Shown piece after piece: positions 47,109-54,902 of a stretch of DNA of 64,000 bases. The stretch's first letter is position 1; every line of letters starts with the position of its first letter. The notes beneath the pieces were generated by a model, which was not told the origin of the DNA, ran no database searches, and worked only from the letters and a program-made list of their open reading frames with translations. Location: contig NZ_FNWH01000006.1 of assembly GCF_900106585.1 (NCBI RefSeq), positions 310,001-374,000 of the forward strand, in the 5' to 3' direction. The stretch is from Acidaminococcus timonensis (GTDB lineage Bacteria > Bacillota > Negativicutes > Acidaminococcales > Acidaminococcaceae). The translations under genes were made by a program, and so were the position numbers.

Positions 47109-48422
47109 ATGAAGAAAATCGCTTTTTATACACTGGGGTGCAAGGTGAACCAGTCGGATACGGCATCCATGGAGAAACTGTTCCGGGATGCAGGCTTTGA
47201 AATCGTAGGGTTCGAGGACGATGCGGACATCTACCTGATCAACACCTGTGTGGTGACCAACATGGGGCAGAGCAAGAGCCGGAAGATCATCCACCGGGCG
47301 GCCCGGAAGGATCCCAAGCCCCTGATCGTGGTCACCGGCTGCTATCCCCAGGCAGCGCCGGATGAAGTGGCCCACATCGAAGGGGTGGACCTGCTCATCG
47401 GCAACCAGGATCGGAGCAGGGTGGTGGACCTGGTGCGGGAACGGCTGGGGGAAGACCCTACGGATGCCCCCATCAACGCCGTCCATGATCTGCCCGTGGG
47501 CAGTGGGTTCGAAGAACTGGATGCGGCGGTGGATGCCAGCCGGAACCGGGCGTTCCTGAAGATCCAGGAGGGTTGCGACCAGTACTGCGCCTACTGCATC
47601 ATTCCCTATGCCCGGGGCCATCTGCGCAGTCGCTCCCTGGAGAACATCAAGGAGGAAGTGGCCCGGCTGGCGGCGGAAAACTACAAGGAAGTGGTGCTCA
47701 TCGGCATCCACCTGGGCTGTTACGGCAAGGAAATCTCCGGCGGTCCCCGGCTTTCCGACGCGGTGAAGGCGGCCCTCTCCGTACCCGGCGTGCCTCGGTT
47801 CCGGCTGGGCAGTTTGGAAAGCGTGGAAGTGGAGGACGAGCTGCTGAAGCTGATGGTGGAAAATCCCCGGCTGTGCGCCCATCTCCATTTACCGCTGCAG
47901 GCCGGTTGTGACGCCACCCTGGCCCGGATGCACCGGCCCTACGATACGGCCAAATTCGCCCAGCTGCTGCAGCGAATCCGCAGCCTGGTGCCCAACGTGG
48001 CTATCACCACGGACGTGATCGTGGGCTTCCCCGGCGAAACGGAGGAAGATTTCCAGAAGTCCCTGGACTTCATCCGGCAGTGCCGGTTCAGCAAGATCCA
48101 CATCTTCCCCTATTCCCAGCGGAAGGGGACACCGGCAGCCACCATGCCCGGCCAGCTTTCCAACAAAGAGAAGCAGGAACGGGTGCACCGGTTGGAAGCC
48201 ATCGACCAGGAAGGGAACCTGGCCTACCGGGAAGCCCAGCTGGGCACGGAGTCTTCTGTGCTGTGGGAACGGCGCAACAAGGATAACGGCCTTTGGGAAG
48301 GCCTGACCCCCGGCTATGTGCGGGTCTATGCCCCCAGCGACGAAGAGTGGAAAGGAAAAATTTCTGCCGTTCGGCTGGAAAGTATCTTTGAGGACGGGCT
48401 GAAGGGTGCTATAATAAAATAG
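47109..48422 (+). CDS. mtaB: tRNA t6A37 methylthiotransferase MtaB
   Basis: MtaB converts t6A37 to ms2t6A37 in tRNAs reading ANN codons. The 437-residue protein has the N-terminal MTTase domain with TLGCKVNQSDT and NTCVVT. The radical SAM motif CDQYCAYCIIPYARG and a C-terminal TRAM-like region follow, with about the usual total length. YqeV/MtaB normally follows rsmE in firmicutes. A promoter for the next gene lies inside its last codons. Confidence 0.95.
   Translation: MKKIAFYTLGCKVNQSDTASMEKLFRDAGFEIVGFEDDADIYLINTCVVTNMGQSKSRKIIHRAARKDPKPLIVVTGCYPQAAPDEVAHIEGVDLLIGNQDRSRVVDLVRERLGEDPTDAPINAVHDLPVGSGFEELDAAVDASRNRAFLKIQEGCDQYCAYCIIPYARGHLRSRSLENIKEEVARLAAENYKEVVLIGIHLGCYGKEISGGPRLSDAVKAALSVPGVPRFRLGSLESVEVEDELLKLMVENPRLCAHLHLPLQAGCDATLARMHRPYDTAKFAQLLQRIRSLVPNVAITTDVIVGFPGETEEDFQKSLDFIRQCRFSKIHIFPYSQRKGTPAATMPGQLSNKEKQERVHRLEAIDQEGNLAYREAQLGTESSVLWERRNKDNGLWEGLTPGYVRVYAPSDEEWKGKISAVRLESIFEDGLKGAIIK
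48387..48415 (+). promoter_or_regulatory. Promoter for the HIT-family gene inside mtaB
   Basis: TATAAT (48410-48415) with an extended TGC and TTTGAG about 17 bases upstream, ending just before the mtaB stop. Confidence 0.6.
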
Positions 48423-48449
48423 TATATTGGTGACAGGGGGGTGAGACGA

Positions 48450-48785
48450 ATGACAGACTGCGTATTTTGTAAAATCATTTCCGGGGAAATCCCCAGCAAA
48501 CGAGTTTATGAAGATGACAAGGTGATCGTGATCAACGACCTGAATCCGGGGGCACCGGTGCATGTTCTGGTGATTCCCAAGGAACACACGGAAAACATCC
48601 TCACGGCATCCCCTGATATCCTGGTCCACGTAAAGAAAATCCTGCCGGAGCTGGTGAAGAAGCTGGGTCTTGAGGAACACGGCTTCCGAGTGGTGGTGAA
48701 TACGGGCGATTGGGGCGGACAAAGCGTCCCTCATCTGCACTTCCACATCCTGGGCGGCAAGGAGCTGGGCTGGCCTCCGTGCTGA
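48450..48785 (+). CDS. HIT-family (HinT-like) nucleotide-binding hydrolase
   Basis: A 111-residue histidine-triad protein of the HinT/protein kinase C inhibitor-like class, which hydrolyses adenosine phosphoramidates. It begins DCVFCKIISGEIPS and ends with the catalytic triad segment VPHLHFHILGG. The ATG at 48450 lies at a good distance from an AGGGGGGTG site; the upstream GTG overlaps that site. Zinc ligands of the HinT type may be present at the CxxC near residue 4. Confidence 0.94.
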   Translation: MTDCVFCKIISGEIPSKRVYEDDKVIVINDLNPGAPVHVLVIPKEHTENILTASPDILVHVKKILPELVKKLGLEEHGFRVVVNTGDWGGQSVPHLHFHILGGKELGWPPC

Positions 48786-48795
48786 GAATTTTTTG

Positions 48796-48825
48796 TTGAC
48801 AACCTTTCCATAATTACGGTATAAT
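48796..48825 (+). promoter_or_regulatory. Near-consensus promoter of rpsU
   Basis: Perfect TTGACA (48796-48801), an 18-base spacer and a perfect TATAAT (48820-48825), between the HIT gene and rpsU. Confidence 0.92.
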
Positions 48826-48884
48826 AACAAAGTGTTAATGTTAAATTACACTTCCCGAAAGAGATCGTGGAGGGAGGGATATAG

Positions 48885-49061
48885 ATGACTGAGATCAGAG
48901 TTGGCAAAACCGAATCTTTGGACAGCGCTCTGCGCCGTTTCAAACGCGCTACGCAGAAAGCTGGCGTTCTGTCCGAAGTGCGGAAACGCGAACATTATGA
49001 AAAACCCAGCGTAAGACGGAAAAAGAAGTCTGAAGCTGCAAGAAAACGCAAATCCAGATAA
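48885..49061 (+). CDS. rpsU: 30S ribosomal protein S21
   Basis: A 58-residue basic protein. It starts [20 protein letters not shown], the canonical S21 opening, contains [15 protein letters not shown], and ends in an Arg/Lys-rich tail. AGGGAGGGA precedes the ATG. It is paired with yqeY downstream, as in other firmicutes, and has one of the strongest promoters in the window. Confidence 0.97.
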   Translation: MTEIRVGKTESLDSALRRFKRATQKAGVLSEVRKREHYEKPSVRRKKKSEAARKRKSR

Positions 49062-49092
49062 TCTTTTAGGACTTGATTTGGGGGCGTAGAAC

Positions 49093-49542
49093 GTGTCTTT
49101 ACGAGAACTTCTGCAAACCGATATGAAGCAAGCCATGAAAGACCGGGAAAACGGCAAGCTTCGGCTGGCCGTTTTGCGTATGGTCTGGGCTGCCATTCGG
49201 AATAAGGAAATAGACGAAAAGACCAACCTGGATGATAGTGCTGTTCTGGCTGTCATCATGAAGGAAGTTAAGCAGAGAGAAGATACCATCAAAGAGATCA
49301 AGGATGCCAATCGTCCGGATCTGGTTGAAAAGAACCAGCAGGAAATCGACGTACTGAAGAAGTACCTGCCGAAACAACTGAGTGACGATGAGCTGAAGAA
49401 GATCGTGGAAGATGCCATCGCCAGGACCGGTGCCAAATCCATGAAGGATATGGGTAAGGTCATGGGAACGGTCATGGCACAGACCAAGGGCCAGGCAACG
49501 GGCCAACGGGTCAACGCCATGGTGAAGGCTCTGCTGGGCTGA
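49093..49542 (+). CDS. YqeY/GatB-like domain protein
   Basis: A 149-residue protein of the GatB/Yqey family, related to the C-terminal helical domain of the amidotransferase subunit GatB. It has the helical pattern MKQAMKDRENGKLRLAVLR, YLPKQLSDDEL and the closing KDMGKVMG segment. The function of free YqeY is not established; binding of tRNA-like ligands is guessed from GatB. The start is GTG with only a weak G-rich site, so the exact N-terminus is less certain. Confidence 0.93.
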   Translation: MSLRELLQTDMKQAMKDRENGKLRLAVLRMVWAAIRNKEIDEKTNLDDSAVLAVIMKEVKQREDTIKEIKDANRPDLVEKNQQEIDVLKKYLPKQLSDDELKKIVEDAIARTGAKSMKDMGKVMGTVMAQTKGQATGQRVNAMVKALLG

Positions 49543-49550
49543 TGAAATTG

Positions 49551-49583
49551 AGGGACTGTCACGGAAGTGATGGTCCCTTTTTG
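49551..49583 (+). terminator. Rho-independent terminator after yqeY
   Basis: A 12-bp stem with two G-U pairs (49551-49562 with 49567-49578), a GGAA tetraloop and five T. Confidence 0.9.
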
Positions 49584-49592
49584 TGATATAAT
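49584..49592 (+). promoter_or_regulatory. Extended -10 promoter of the aminotransferase gene
   Basis: TGaTATAAT (49584-49592) directly after the yqeY terminator; no good -35 box. Confidence 0.6.
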
Positions 49593-49623
49593 AAGACTAA
49601 CTCTCAGAAAATCAGGTGATACC

Positions 49624-50811
49624 ATGGTTAATGAAAAAATGTACCAACTGGGTTCGAAAAAATCCACCATCCGCACCATTTTCGAATACGGCCAGAAGCG
49701 GGCCAAGGAAGTGGGCGCGGAGAATATCTGCGACTTCAGTCTGGGCAACCCCAATGTGCCGGCTCCGGAATTCATCAAACAGGCCGTCATCGATATCATG
49801 AATGAGCTGCCGCCTCAGGCCATCCACAGCTATACGGTGGCACCGGGCAATCCCCAGGTACGGGAAACCCTGGCTAAGGATATCAACCGCCGTTTCGGCA
49901 CCCATTTCACGGGAGCCAACCTGTTCATGGTCAGCGGTGCTGCGGCTGCCATCACCATCTGCTTCAAGGCCCTGGCCGAAGAGGGGGATGAATTCATCGC
50001 CTTTGCTCCGTTCTTCCCCGAATACCGGTGCTTCGTGGAATCTACCGGTGCCAGCCTGAAAGTGGTGCCTGCTCGTACGGAAGACTTCCAGATCGACTTC
50101 GATGCTTTTGAGAAACTGGTGACACCCCACACGAAAGGGGTCATCGTGAACTCTCCCAACAACCCCAGCGGCGTGGTGTATTCTGAAGATACCATCAAGA
50201 CCCTGACCGCCATCCTGGACAAAAAGGAAAAGGAATACGGCCATCCCATCTTCATCATTTCCGATGAGCCCTACCGGGAAATCGTGTACGGAGATATCCA
50301 GGTTCCCTATATCCCCCTGTATTACAAGGATACCCTGGTTTGCTATTCCTACAGCAAATCCTTCTCCCTGCCGGGCGAACGGATCGGGTATATCGTGATT
50401 CCCGGTGAAGTGGCGGACTTCAACAAGGTGTTCGGCGCCATTGCCGGGGCGGCCCGGGTGGAATGCCATGTGAACGCGCCTTCCCTGTGGCAGCTGGTGG
50501 TGGCACGGTGCGCCGGCAAACCTTCCGATGTGGAACCCTATCGCCGGAACGGGGAGCTGCTGTACAAAGGCCTGAAAGAAGCCGGTTTTACGGTGCTGAA
50601 ACCCCAGGGTGCCTTCTACCTGTTCCCCAAATGCCTGGAAGAGGATGATTACGCCTTCTGTGAACGGGCCAGGAAGTACGATCTGCTCCTGGTACCGGGG
50701 ACGGATTTCGGCTGTCCCGGCTATTTCCGCGCTTCTTACTGCATCAGTTATGATACCATCAAAAAATCTTTGCCCCTGTTCAAGAAACTGGCAGAGGAAT
50801 ATGGGAAATAA
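49624..50811 (+). CDS. PLP-dependent class I/II aminotransferase
   Basis: The 395-residue protein has the fold-type I aminotransferase pattern: GNPNVPAP near residue 42, the NSPNNPSGVVYS cofactor/substrate segment, SDEPYREIVY, and the PLP-lysine motif YSKSFSLPGERIGY. An RASYCISYD segment follows, whose Arg should bind the substrate carboxylate. It is probably an aspartate-type aminotransferase, but substrate specificity is not readable. The ATG at 49624 has an AGGTGAT site. It is followed 12 bases later by the M48 protease gene. Confidence 0.9.
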   Translation: MVNEKMYQLGSKKSTIRTIFEYGQKRAKEVGAENICDFSLGNPNVPAPEFIKQAVIDIMNELPPQAIHSYTVAPGNPQVRETLAKDINRRFGTHFTGANLFMVSGAAAAITICFKALAEEGDEFIAFAPFFPEYRCFVESTGASLKVVPARTEDFQIDFDAFEKLVTPHTKGVIVNSPNNPSGVVYSEDTIKTLTAILDKKEKEYGHPIFIISDEPYREIVYGDIQVPYIPLYYKDTLVCYSYSKSFSLPGERIGYIVIPGEVADFNKVFGAIAGAARVECHVNAPSLWQLVVARCAGKPSDVEPYRRNGELLYKGLKEAGFTVLKPQGAFYLFPKCLEEDDYAFCERARKYDLLLVPGTDFGCPGYFRASYCISYDTIKKSLPLFKKLAEEYGK

Positions 50812-50823
50812 GGAGGGAGCGGC

Positions 50824-51708
50824 GTGAAGACTGTCATCCTGATGGTGGCGTCTTATTTCGTCAATTTCATTCTGCTTTCCGTCTACAGTCCCTTTGCCAT
50901 GCTGGTGTTCGGTCCTTTCCTGGATCCGGCTGCCCTGCAGCAGCTGAATGACAACCCCGGCTATTCCTACTGGCTCATGAGCTTTTTGATCCTGGTGCCC
51001 GGACTCCTGATGCAACTGTCCCCGTTCCAGCGGCTCATGATCTTCTTCAGCGGTTATAAACCTGCGAAAGGGGAATACCGGGCCATGCTGGAACAGGCTC
51101 TGCAGCCCATCATCGCGCGGGGCGGTCTGGGGGGAGAAAAATTCCATCTGTATGTGAACCCTGACAAGTCCATCAACGCCTGTGCGTTGGGGGACAACAA
51201 CATCGTGGTGAATGAGCCCATGTTCCGGTATTTCACCGTGGATGAGCTGTCCGGGGTGCTGGCCCACGAAATGGGGCACCTGCAGAAGGGACACACCTGG
51301 AAGCTGCTGCTCCTGTGGGGCATGACCCTGGCCAACCGGGTGGCCTTCTGGTGCTACCGGATGGTCCTGATGATCATCACGGTGCTCCAGTTCATCCCTT
51401 TCATCGGGTGGGTCCTGGGGTTCTTTGCTCTGATCATGAATTTCTTCCTGCAGATCGGCAACTGGGTGCTGACGTATCCGCTGATTTTGTTTAACCGGTA
51501 CTGTGCCCGACAGGATGAATATGCGGCGGATGATTATGCCTGCCACATCGGCCTGGGGCCGGAACTGTACGAAGGTCTGGCCAAAATCGACGACATGTAC
51601 CACAACCCCCGGCTGAGCTTCTTTGGCCGCATGCTGTCCGATCATCCGGCGACGGATGAAAGGCTCCAGCGGATCCGGGAGTACGTGGAAGAACATCGCA
51701 CAATGTGA
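50824..51708 (+). CDS. M48-family membrane zinc metalloprotease (HtpX-like)
   Basis: The 294-residue protein has two N-terminal membrane segments and the HEMGH zinc motif near residue 145, in LAHEMGHLQKGH. Two more membrane segments follow, then the third ligand Glu in ARQDEYAADDYA and a C-terminal HPATDERLQRI motif. This is the layout of HtpX/M48B proteases in membrane-protein quality control. The start is GTG with AAGGAGGGAG upstream. Likely cotranscribed with the aminotransferase, though no functional link is evident. Confidence 0.9.
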   Translation: MKTVILMVASYFVNFILLSVYSPFAMLVFGPFLDPAALQQLNDNPGYSYWLMSFLILVPGLLMQLSPFQRLMIFFSGYKPAKGEYRAMLEQALQPIIARGGLGGEKFHLYVNPDKSINACALGDNNIVVNEPMFRYFTVDELSGVLAHEMGHLQKGHTWKLLLLWGMTLANRVAFWCYRMVLMIITVLQFIPFIGWVLGFFALIMNFFLQIGNWVLTYPLILFNRYCARQDEYAADDYACHIGLGPELYEGLAKIDDMYHNPRLSFFGRMLSDHPATDERLQRIREYVEEHRTM

Positions 51709-51740
51709 AAAAATCGACTGTCGAAAGACAGCCGATTTTT
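51709..51740 (+). terminator. Rho-independent terminator after the M48 protease gene
   Basis: A stem with one mismatch (51709-51722 with 51727-51740), a GAAA loop and five T, immediately after the stop codon. Confidence 0.88.
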
Positions 51741-51753
51741 CTATATCAAACAG

Positions 51754-51783
51754 TTGACATTGCAATACCAAATGGTTTATAAT
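51754..51783 (+). promoter_or_regulatory. carD-like gene promoter P1
   Basis: Perfect TTGACA (51754-51759), an 18-base spacer and a perfect TATAAT (51778-51783). Confidence 0.88.
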
Positions 51784-51792
51784 AATAAAATT

Positions 51793-51821
51793 TTGACTTT
51801 GCTCAATTCCTGTGCTACACT
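51793..51821 (+). promoter_or_regulatory. carD-like gene promoter P2
   Basis: TTGACT (51793-51798), a 17-base spacer and TACACT (51816-51821) with an extended TGC. It lies in tandem just downstream of P1, giving two start points about 38 bases apart. Confidence 0.72.
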
Positions 51822-51871
51822 ATATATAGTTGTTGATGGTGTATCTACTTTGTATATAAGGAGGACGTAGG

Positions 51872-52351
51872 ATGTTTGCGGTGGGAGATAAGGTGCTGTA
51901 TCCCATGCATGGGGCAGCCATCATAAAAGATGTGGAACAGAAGCAGATCGACGGACATCCGGTGAATTATTTTGTCCTGAAAATGCTGCTCAGTGACATG
52001 AAAGTCATGATCCCGGAAGTGAATGTGGATAAAATCGGCCTGCGTCCCATTGTGAACAAAGCCATCCTGCCCAGGGTTGAAGAAGTGCTGAAAGCACGTC
52101 CTGAAAACAAAATGAAACGGATCACCTGGAACCGCCGCTACAATATGTATGTGGACAAGATGAAGACCGGGGACATTTTCGAGGTGGCGGATGTGGTACG
52201 CACCCTGGCTGTCCAGGAAACGGAAAAGAAACTGTCCGCCGGTGAGCGGCGCCTGCTGACCACGGCCAAGCAGATCCTGCTCAGTGAGTTCATGCTGGTG
52301 GAAAGCGTGGATGAAGAAAAAAGTGAAGAATGGCTGGACCAGTTCATCTGA
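51872..52351 (+). CDS. CarD/CdnL/TRCF-interaction-domain transcription regulator
   Basis: The 159-residue protein has the N-terminal RNA-polymerase-interaction Tudor-like domain (about residues 1-60), starting FAVGDKVLYPMHGAA. A helical C-terminal domain with RRYNMYVDKMKTGD and the LSAGERRLLTTAKQILLSE helix follows. CarD/CdnL proteins bind the polymerase beta subunit and stabilise open complexes, often at rRNA promoters. Tandem strong promoters and an AAGGAGG site suggest high expression. It lies just before the YacL-like gene. Confidence 0.92.
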   Translation: MFAVGDKVLYPMHGAAIIKDVEQKQIDGHPVNYFVLKMLLSDMKVMIPEVNVDKIGLRPIVNKAILPRVEEVLKARPENKMKRITWNRRYNMYVDKMKTGDIFEVADVVRTLAVQETEKKLSAGERRLLTTAKQILLSEFMLVESVDEEKSEEWLDQFI

Positions 52352-52365
52352 TCGAAACGCCAAAG

Positions 52366-52397
52366 AAGGGAGTTGTGAGGTTTTTCACAACTCCCTT
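52366..52397 (+). terminator. Hairpin after the carD-like gene (first of two)
   Basis: A perfect 13-bp stem (52366-52378 with 52385-52397) with a 6-base loop, 15 bases after the stop. The T tail is poor. Confidence 0.7.
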
Positions 52398-52446
52398 ACT
52401 TCATTCAATCTAGCGCAAGCTGGCTTCCATCGGCTAGTGATTCGTG

Positions 52447-52478
52447 AAGGGCTATGAAGCCTTTCATAGCCCTTTTTT
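52447..52478 (+). terminator. Rho-independent terminator (second of two) before the PIN/TRAM gene
   Basis: A perfect 12-bp stem (52447-52458 with 52463-52474), a 4-base loop and six T. The 49 bases between the two hairpins contain a short CTAGC/GCTAG repeat. Confidence 0.88.
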
Positions 52479-52569
52479 ACAGAAAGTTTAACTTTTTGCC
52501 TTATTCCCTTTCCTTTATGGGCGTATTATTGTAAAATGGTTTAAGATATTATGCAAGGAGGTGAAAAAC

Positions 52570-53679
52570 ATGGTCGAAAAGATCCTGAAATTCCTGGTGG
52601 TCCTGGTCTTTGCAGCCATTGGCTTTTTTCTGATGGAAATCGCCACGCCGCTTTTTTCGGAATTCGTCAGCTCGGATTATCTGAAGGTGGGTTTCCTGGG
52701 CATCACACCCCTGAACCTGATCCTGGGCGTAGTAGGGGCCCTGATCTTCGGATACGTTGGACGGGCAGTGTCCCAGCCGCTGATCCGTTCCACGGTACAC
52801 TTTTCGGAAATCCTGGCCGGACACCTGGCCGATCTGCCCACAGGTGACATCTTTGTCCTGTCCATCGGGGTGATCACCGGTCTGATCGTGGCAACCCTGC
52901 TGGGGACGGCATTCTCCCGCATTCCCATCATCGGGCCGTACATTTCTCTGCTGTTCAGCATCATGGGCGCCATCATCGGAGCCAAAGTGGCCCTCAACAA
53001 ACGCGAGGATATCCAATCTTTTTTCAATCGGGTCTGGTTTGCCCGGGGCAAGGAAAATGCCCGGAAACTGGGATCCCGTCATGTTTCCCGCACTTATAAA
53101 CTACTGGATACCAGCGTTCTCATCGATGGCCGCATCCTGGAGGTGATCCGTCTGGGGTTCCTGGAAGGGGTCATCGTCATCCCCAAGTTCGTCCTGGAAG
53201 AACTGCAGAAGGTGGCCGATTCAGGGGATACCCTGAAGCGGAACCGGGGCCGCAGAGGCCTTGATATCGTCCGGGAGATCCAGGCTGACAGGAATGCCAC
53301 GGTGGAAATCTCTGAGAAGGACTACGATGATGTGACGGAAGTGGACACGAAGCTGGTCCGTCTGGCCAAGGAGATGGATGGCATCGTGGCCACCAACGAC
53401 TTCAACCTGAGCAAGGTGGCCGAAATCCAGGGCGTAAAGGTCCTGAATATCAACGACCTGGCCAATGCCCTGAAACAGAGCGTGCTGCCGGGGGAAGAAC
53501 TGCAGATCTTCCTGGCCAAGGAAGGCAAGGAACCGGGCCAGGCCATCGGGTATCTGGACGACGGCACCATGGTGGTGGTGGAGAGCGGCAAACGCTGCGT
53601 GAACTTCACCGTGCCGGTGACGGTCACGTCCGTGCTCCAGACTTCGGCAGGCCGGATGATCTTTGCCAAACTGAAATGA
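52570..53679 (+). CDS. PIN/TRAM-domain membrane protein (YacL-like)
   Basis: The 369-residue protein starts with about four membrane helices (residues 1-135). A PIN nuclease-like domain follows, with [25 protein letters not shown] and [12 protein letters not shown] supplying the acidic residues, then a C-terminal TRAM RNA-binding domain (about 290-365). B. subtilis YacL has the same architecture and also precedes ispD. Its cellular role is unclear. The ATG at 52570 has AAGGAGG 8 bases upstream. Confidence 0.93.
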   Translation: MVEKILKFLVVLVFAAIGFFLMEIATPLFSEFVSSDYLKVGFLGITPLNLILGVVGALIFGYVGRAVSQPLIRSTVHFSEILAGHLADLPTGDIFVLSIGVITGLIVATLLGTAFSRIPIIGPYISLLFSIMGAIIGAKVALNKREDIQSFFNRVWFARGKENARKLGSRHVSRTYKLLDTSVLIDGRILEVIRLGFLEGVIVIPKFVLEELQKVADSGDTLKRNRGRRGLDIVREIQADRNATVEISEKDYDDVTEVDTKLVRLAKEMDGIVATNDFNLSKVAEIQGVKVLNINDLANALKQSVLPGEELQIFLAKEGKEPGQAIGYLDDGTMVVVESGKRCVNFTVPVTVTSVLQTSAGRMIFAKLK

Positions 53680-53692
53680 AGGGATTTTGCCA

Positions 53693-54880
53693 ATGGATGA
53701 CCGTTTATTTTGCATCATCGCCGCCGGAGGTATGGGAAAACGGCTCGGTTTGGGGTATAATAAAAACTATGCCTGTATCGGTGGTGTGCCCATCCTGATC
53801 CGGAACCTGAGCCAGGTGGCAAAAGTTCCCGGGATGGTGCAGGCTGTGGTGGTGGTGGCAGCCGGCGAAGAGCCGGAAGCCGAAGCCCTGCTGCGGCAAT
53901 ACCAGGGGGAGAAATTCCCGCACCTGGTGTGGCGTGTCGTGACCGGGGGCAGGGAACGACAGGATTCTGTGGAACGGGGCATTGCGGCACTGCCGGCAGA
54001 TGCCCGGTGGGTAGCCGTCCATGACGGGGCCCGCCCCTTTGCCACCCCGGATCTTTTTACCCGGGTCTGGCAGGCAGCCAGAGAAACCGGTGCCGCCATT
54101 GCGGCTGTGCCCTGTAAGGATACCATTAAAGTAGGAAATTCCCGCCGCCAGGTGGAACGCACCCTGCAGCGGAGCAGACTGTGGGCGGTGCAGACGCCCC
54201 AGATCTTTACCGCAGACCAGCTGAGACGGCACGGAGCCTTTGTGGCGCAGAACCATCTGGCTGTCACCGACGATGCCAGCATTGCGGAAGCCATGGGTGT
54301 ACCGGTGCAGCTGGTGCCCGGTTCCTACGAAAACCAGAAGATCACCACCCCGGAAGACCTGCGATGGGCCCGGGCCCTGGTGGAAGAGAAGGAGGAACGG
54401 ACCATGGAATTCCGGATCGGTTCCGGTTATGATGTCCACCGGCTGGTGGAAGGGCGAGACCTGATCCTCTGTGGGGTGAAGGTCCCCTGTGAAAAAGGTC
54501 TGGACGGCCATTCCGACGCGGATGTGGCACTCCACGCCCTGATGGATGCCCTGCTGGGCGCTGCCGGGCTGGGGGATATCGGCCGGCTGTTCCCGGATAC
54601 GGATGACCGGTTCCTGGGAGCTGACAGCCGGAAGCTGCTGGCGGTGGTGCTGGAAAAGCTCCGGAAAGAGGGCTGGAAGGTGAACAATGTGGATGTGACA
54701 ATCATCGCCCAGCGGCCCAAACTGGCGCCCTATGAGCCTGCCATGAGGGAGAACCTGCGAACCGATCTGGGAATCCCTGCCGGTGCCGTCAATGTGAAGG
54801 CCACCACCACCGAGAAGCTGGGCTTTACCGGCCGGGGGGAAGGCATCGCGGCGGAAGCCGTGGCCAGTCTGATACGATAA
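53693..54880 (+). CDS. ispDF: Bifunctional IspD-IspF fusion (MEP cytidylyltransferase / MEcPP synthase)
   Basis: One 395-residue chain catalyses two MEP-pathway steps. The IspD part (about 1-225) has the nucleotide-binding [10 protein letters not shown] loop, VHDGARPF and a [12 protein letters not shown] segment. The IspF part (238-395) starts [17 protein letters not shown] and has the metal ligands DVH and GHSDADV, then the [16 protein letters not shown] motif. The ATG at 53693 is chosen for its GAAGGG site. Inside the linker a perfect AAGGAGG (54389-54395) lies 8 bases before an in-frame ATG (54404) at the exact IspF start, so separate IspF may also be made. Confidence 0.95.
   Translation: MDDRLFCIIAAGGMGKRLGLGYNKNYACIGGVPILIRNLSQVAKVPGMVQAVVVVAAGEEPEAEALLRQYQGEKFPHLVWRVVTGGRERQDSVERGIAALPADARWVAVHDGARPFATPDLFTRVWQAARETGAAIAAVPCKDTIKVGNSRRQVERTLQRSRLWAVQTPQIFTADQLRRHGAFVAQNHLAVTDDASIAEAMGVPVQLVPGSYENQKITTPEDLRWARALVEEKEERTMEFRIGSGYDVHRLVEGRDLILCGVKVPCEKGLDGHSDADVALHALMDALLGAAGLGDIGRLFPDTDDRFLGADSRKLLAVVLEKLRKEGWKVNNVDVTIIAQRPKLAPYEPAMRENLRTDLGIPAGAVNVKATTTEKLGFTGRGEGIAAEAVASLIR
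54389..54406 (+). promoter_or_regulatory. Internal ribosome-binding site and start codon for the IspF half
   Basis: AAGGAGG (54389-54395), an 8-base spacer, then ATG (54404-54406), in frame with the fusion and exactly where a free IspF would begin (codon 238). This is a full-quality initiation signal within a coding region. Confidence 0.7.
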
Positions 54881-54902
54881 AAACCTTTGGGAGGAAGATA
54901 TA

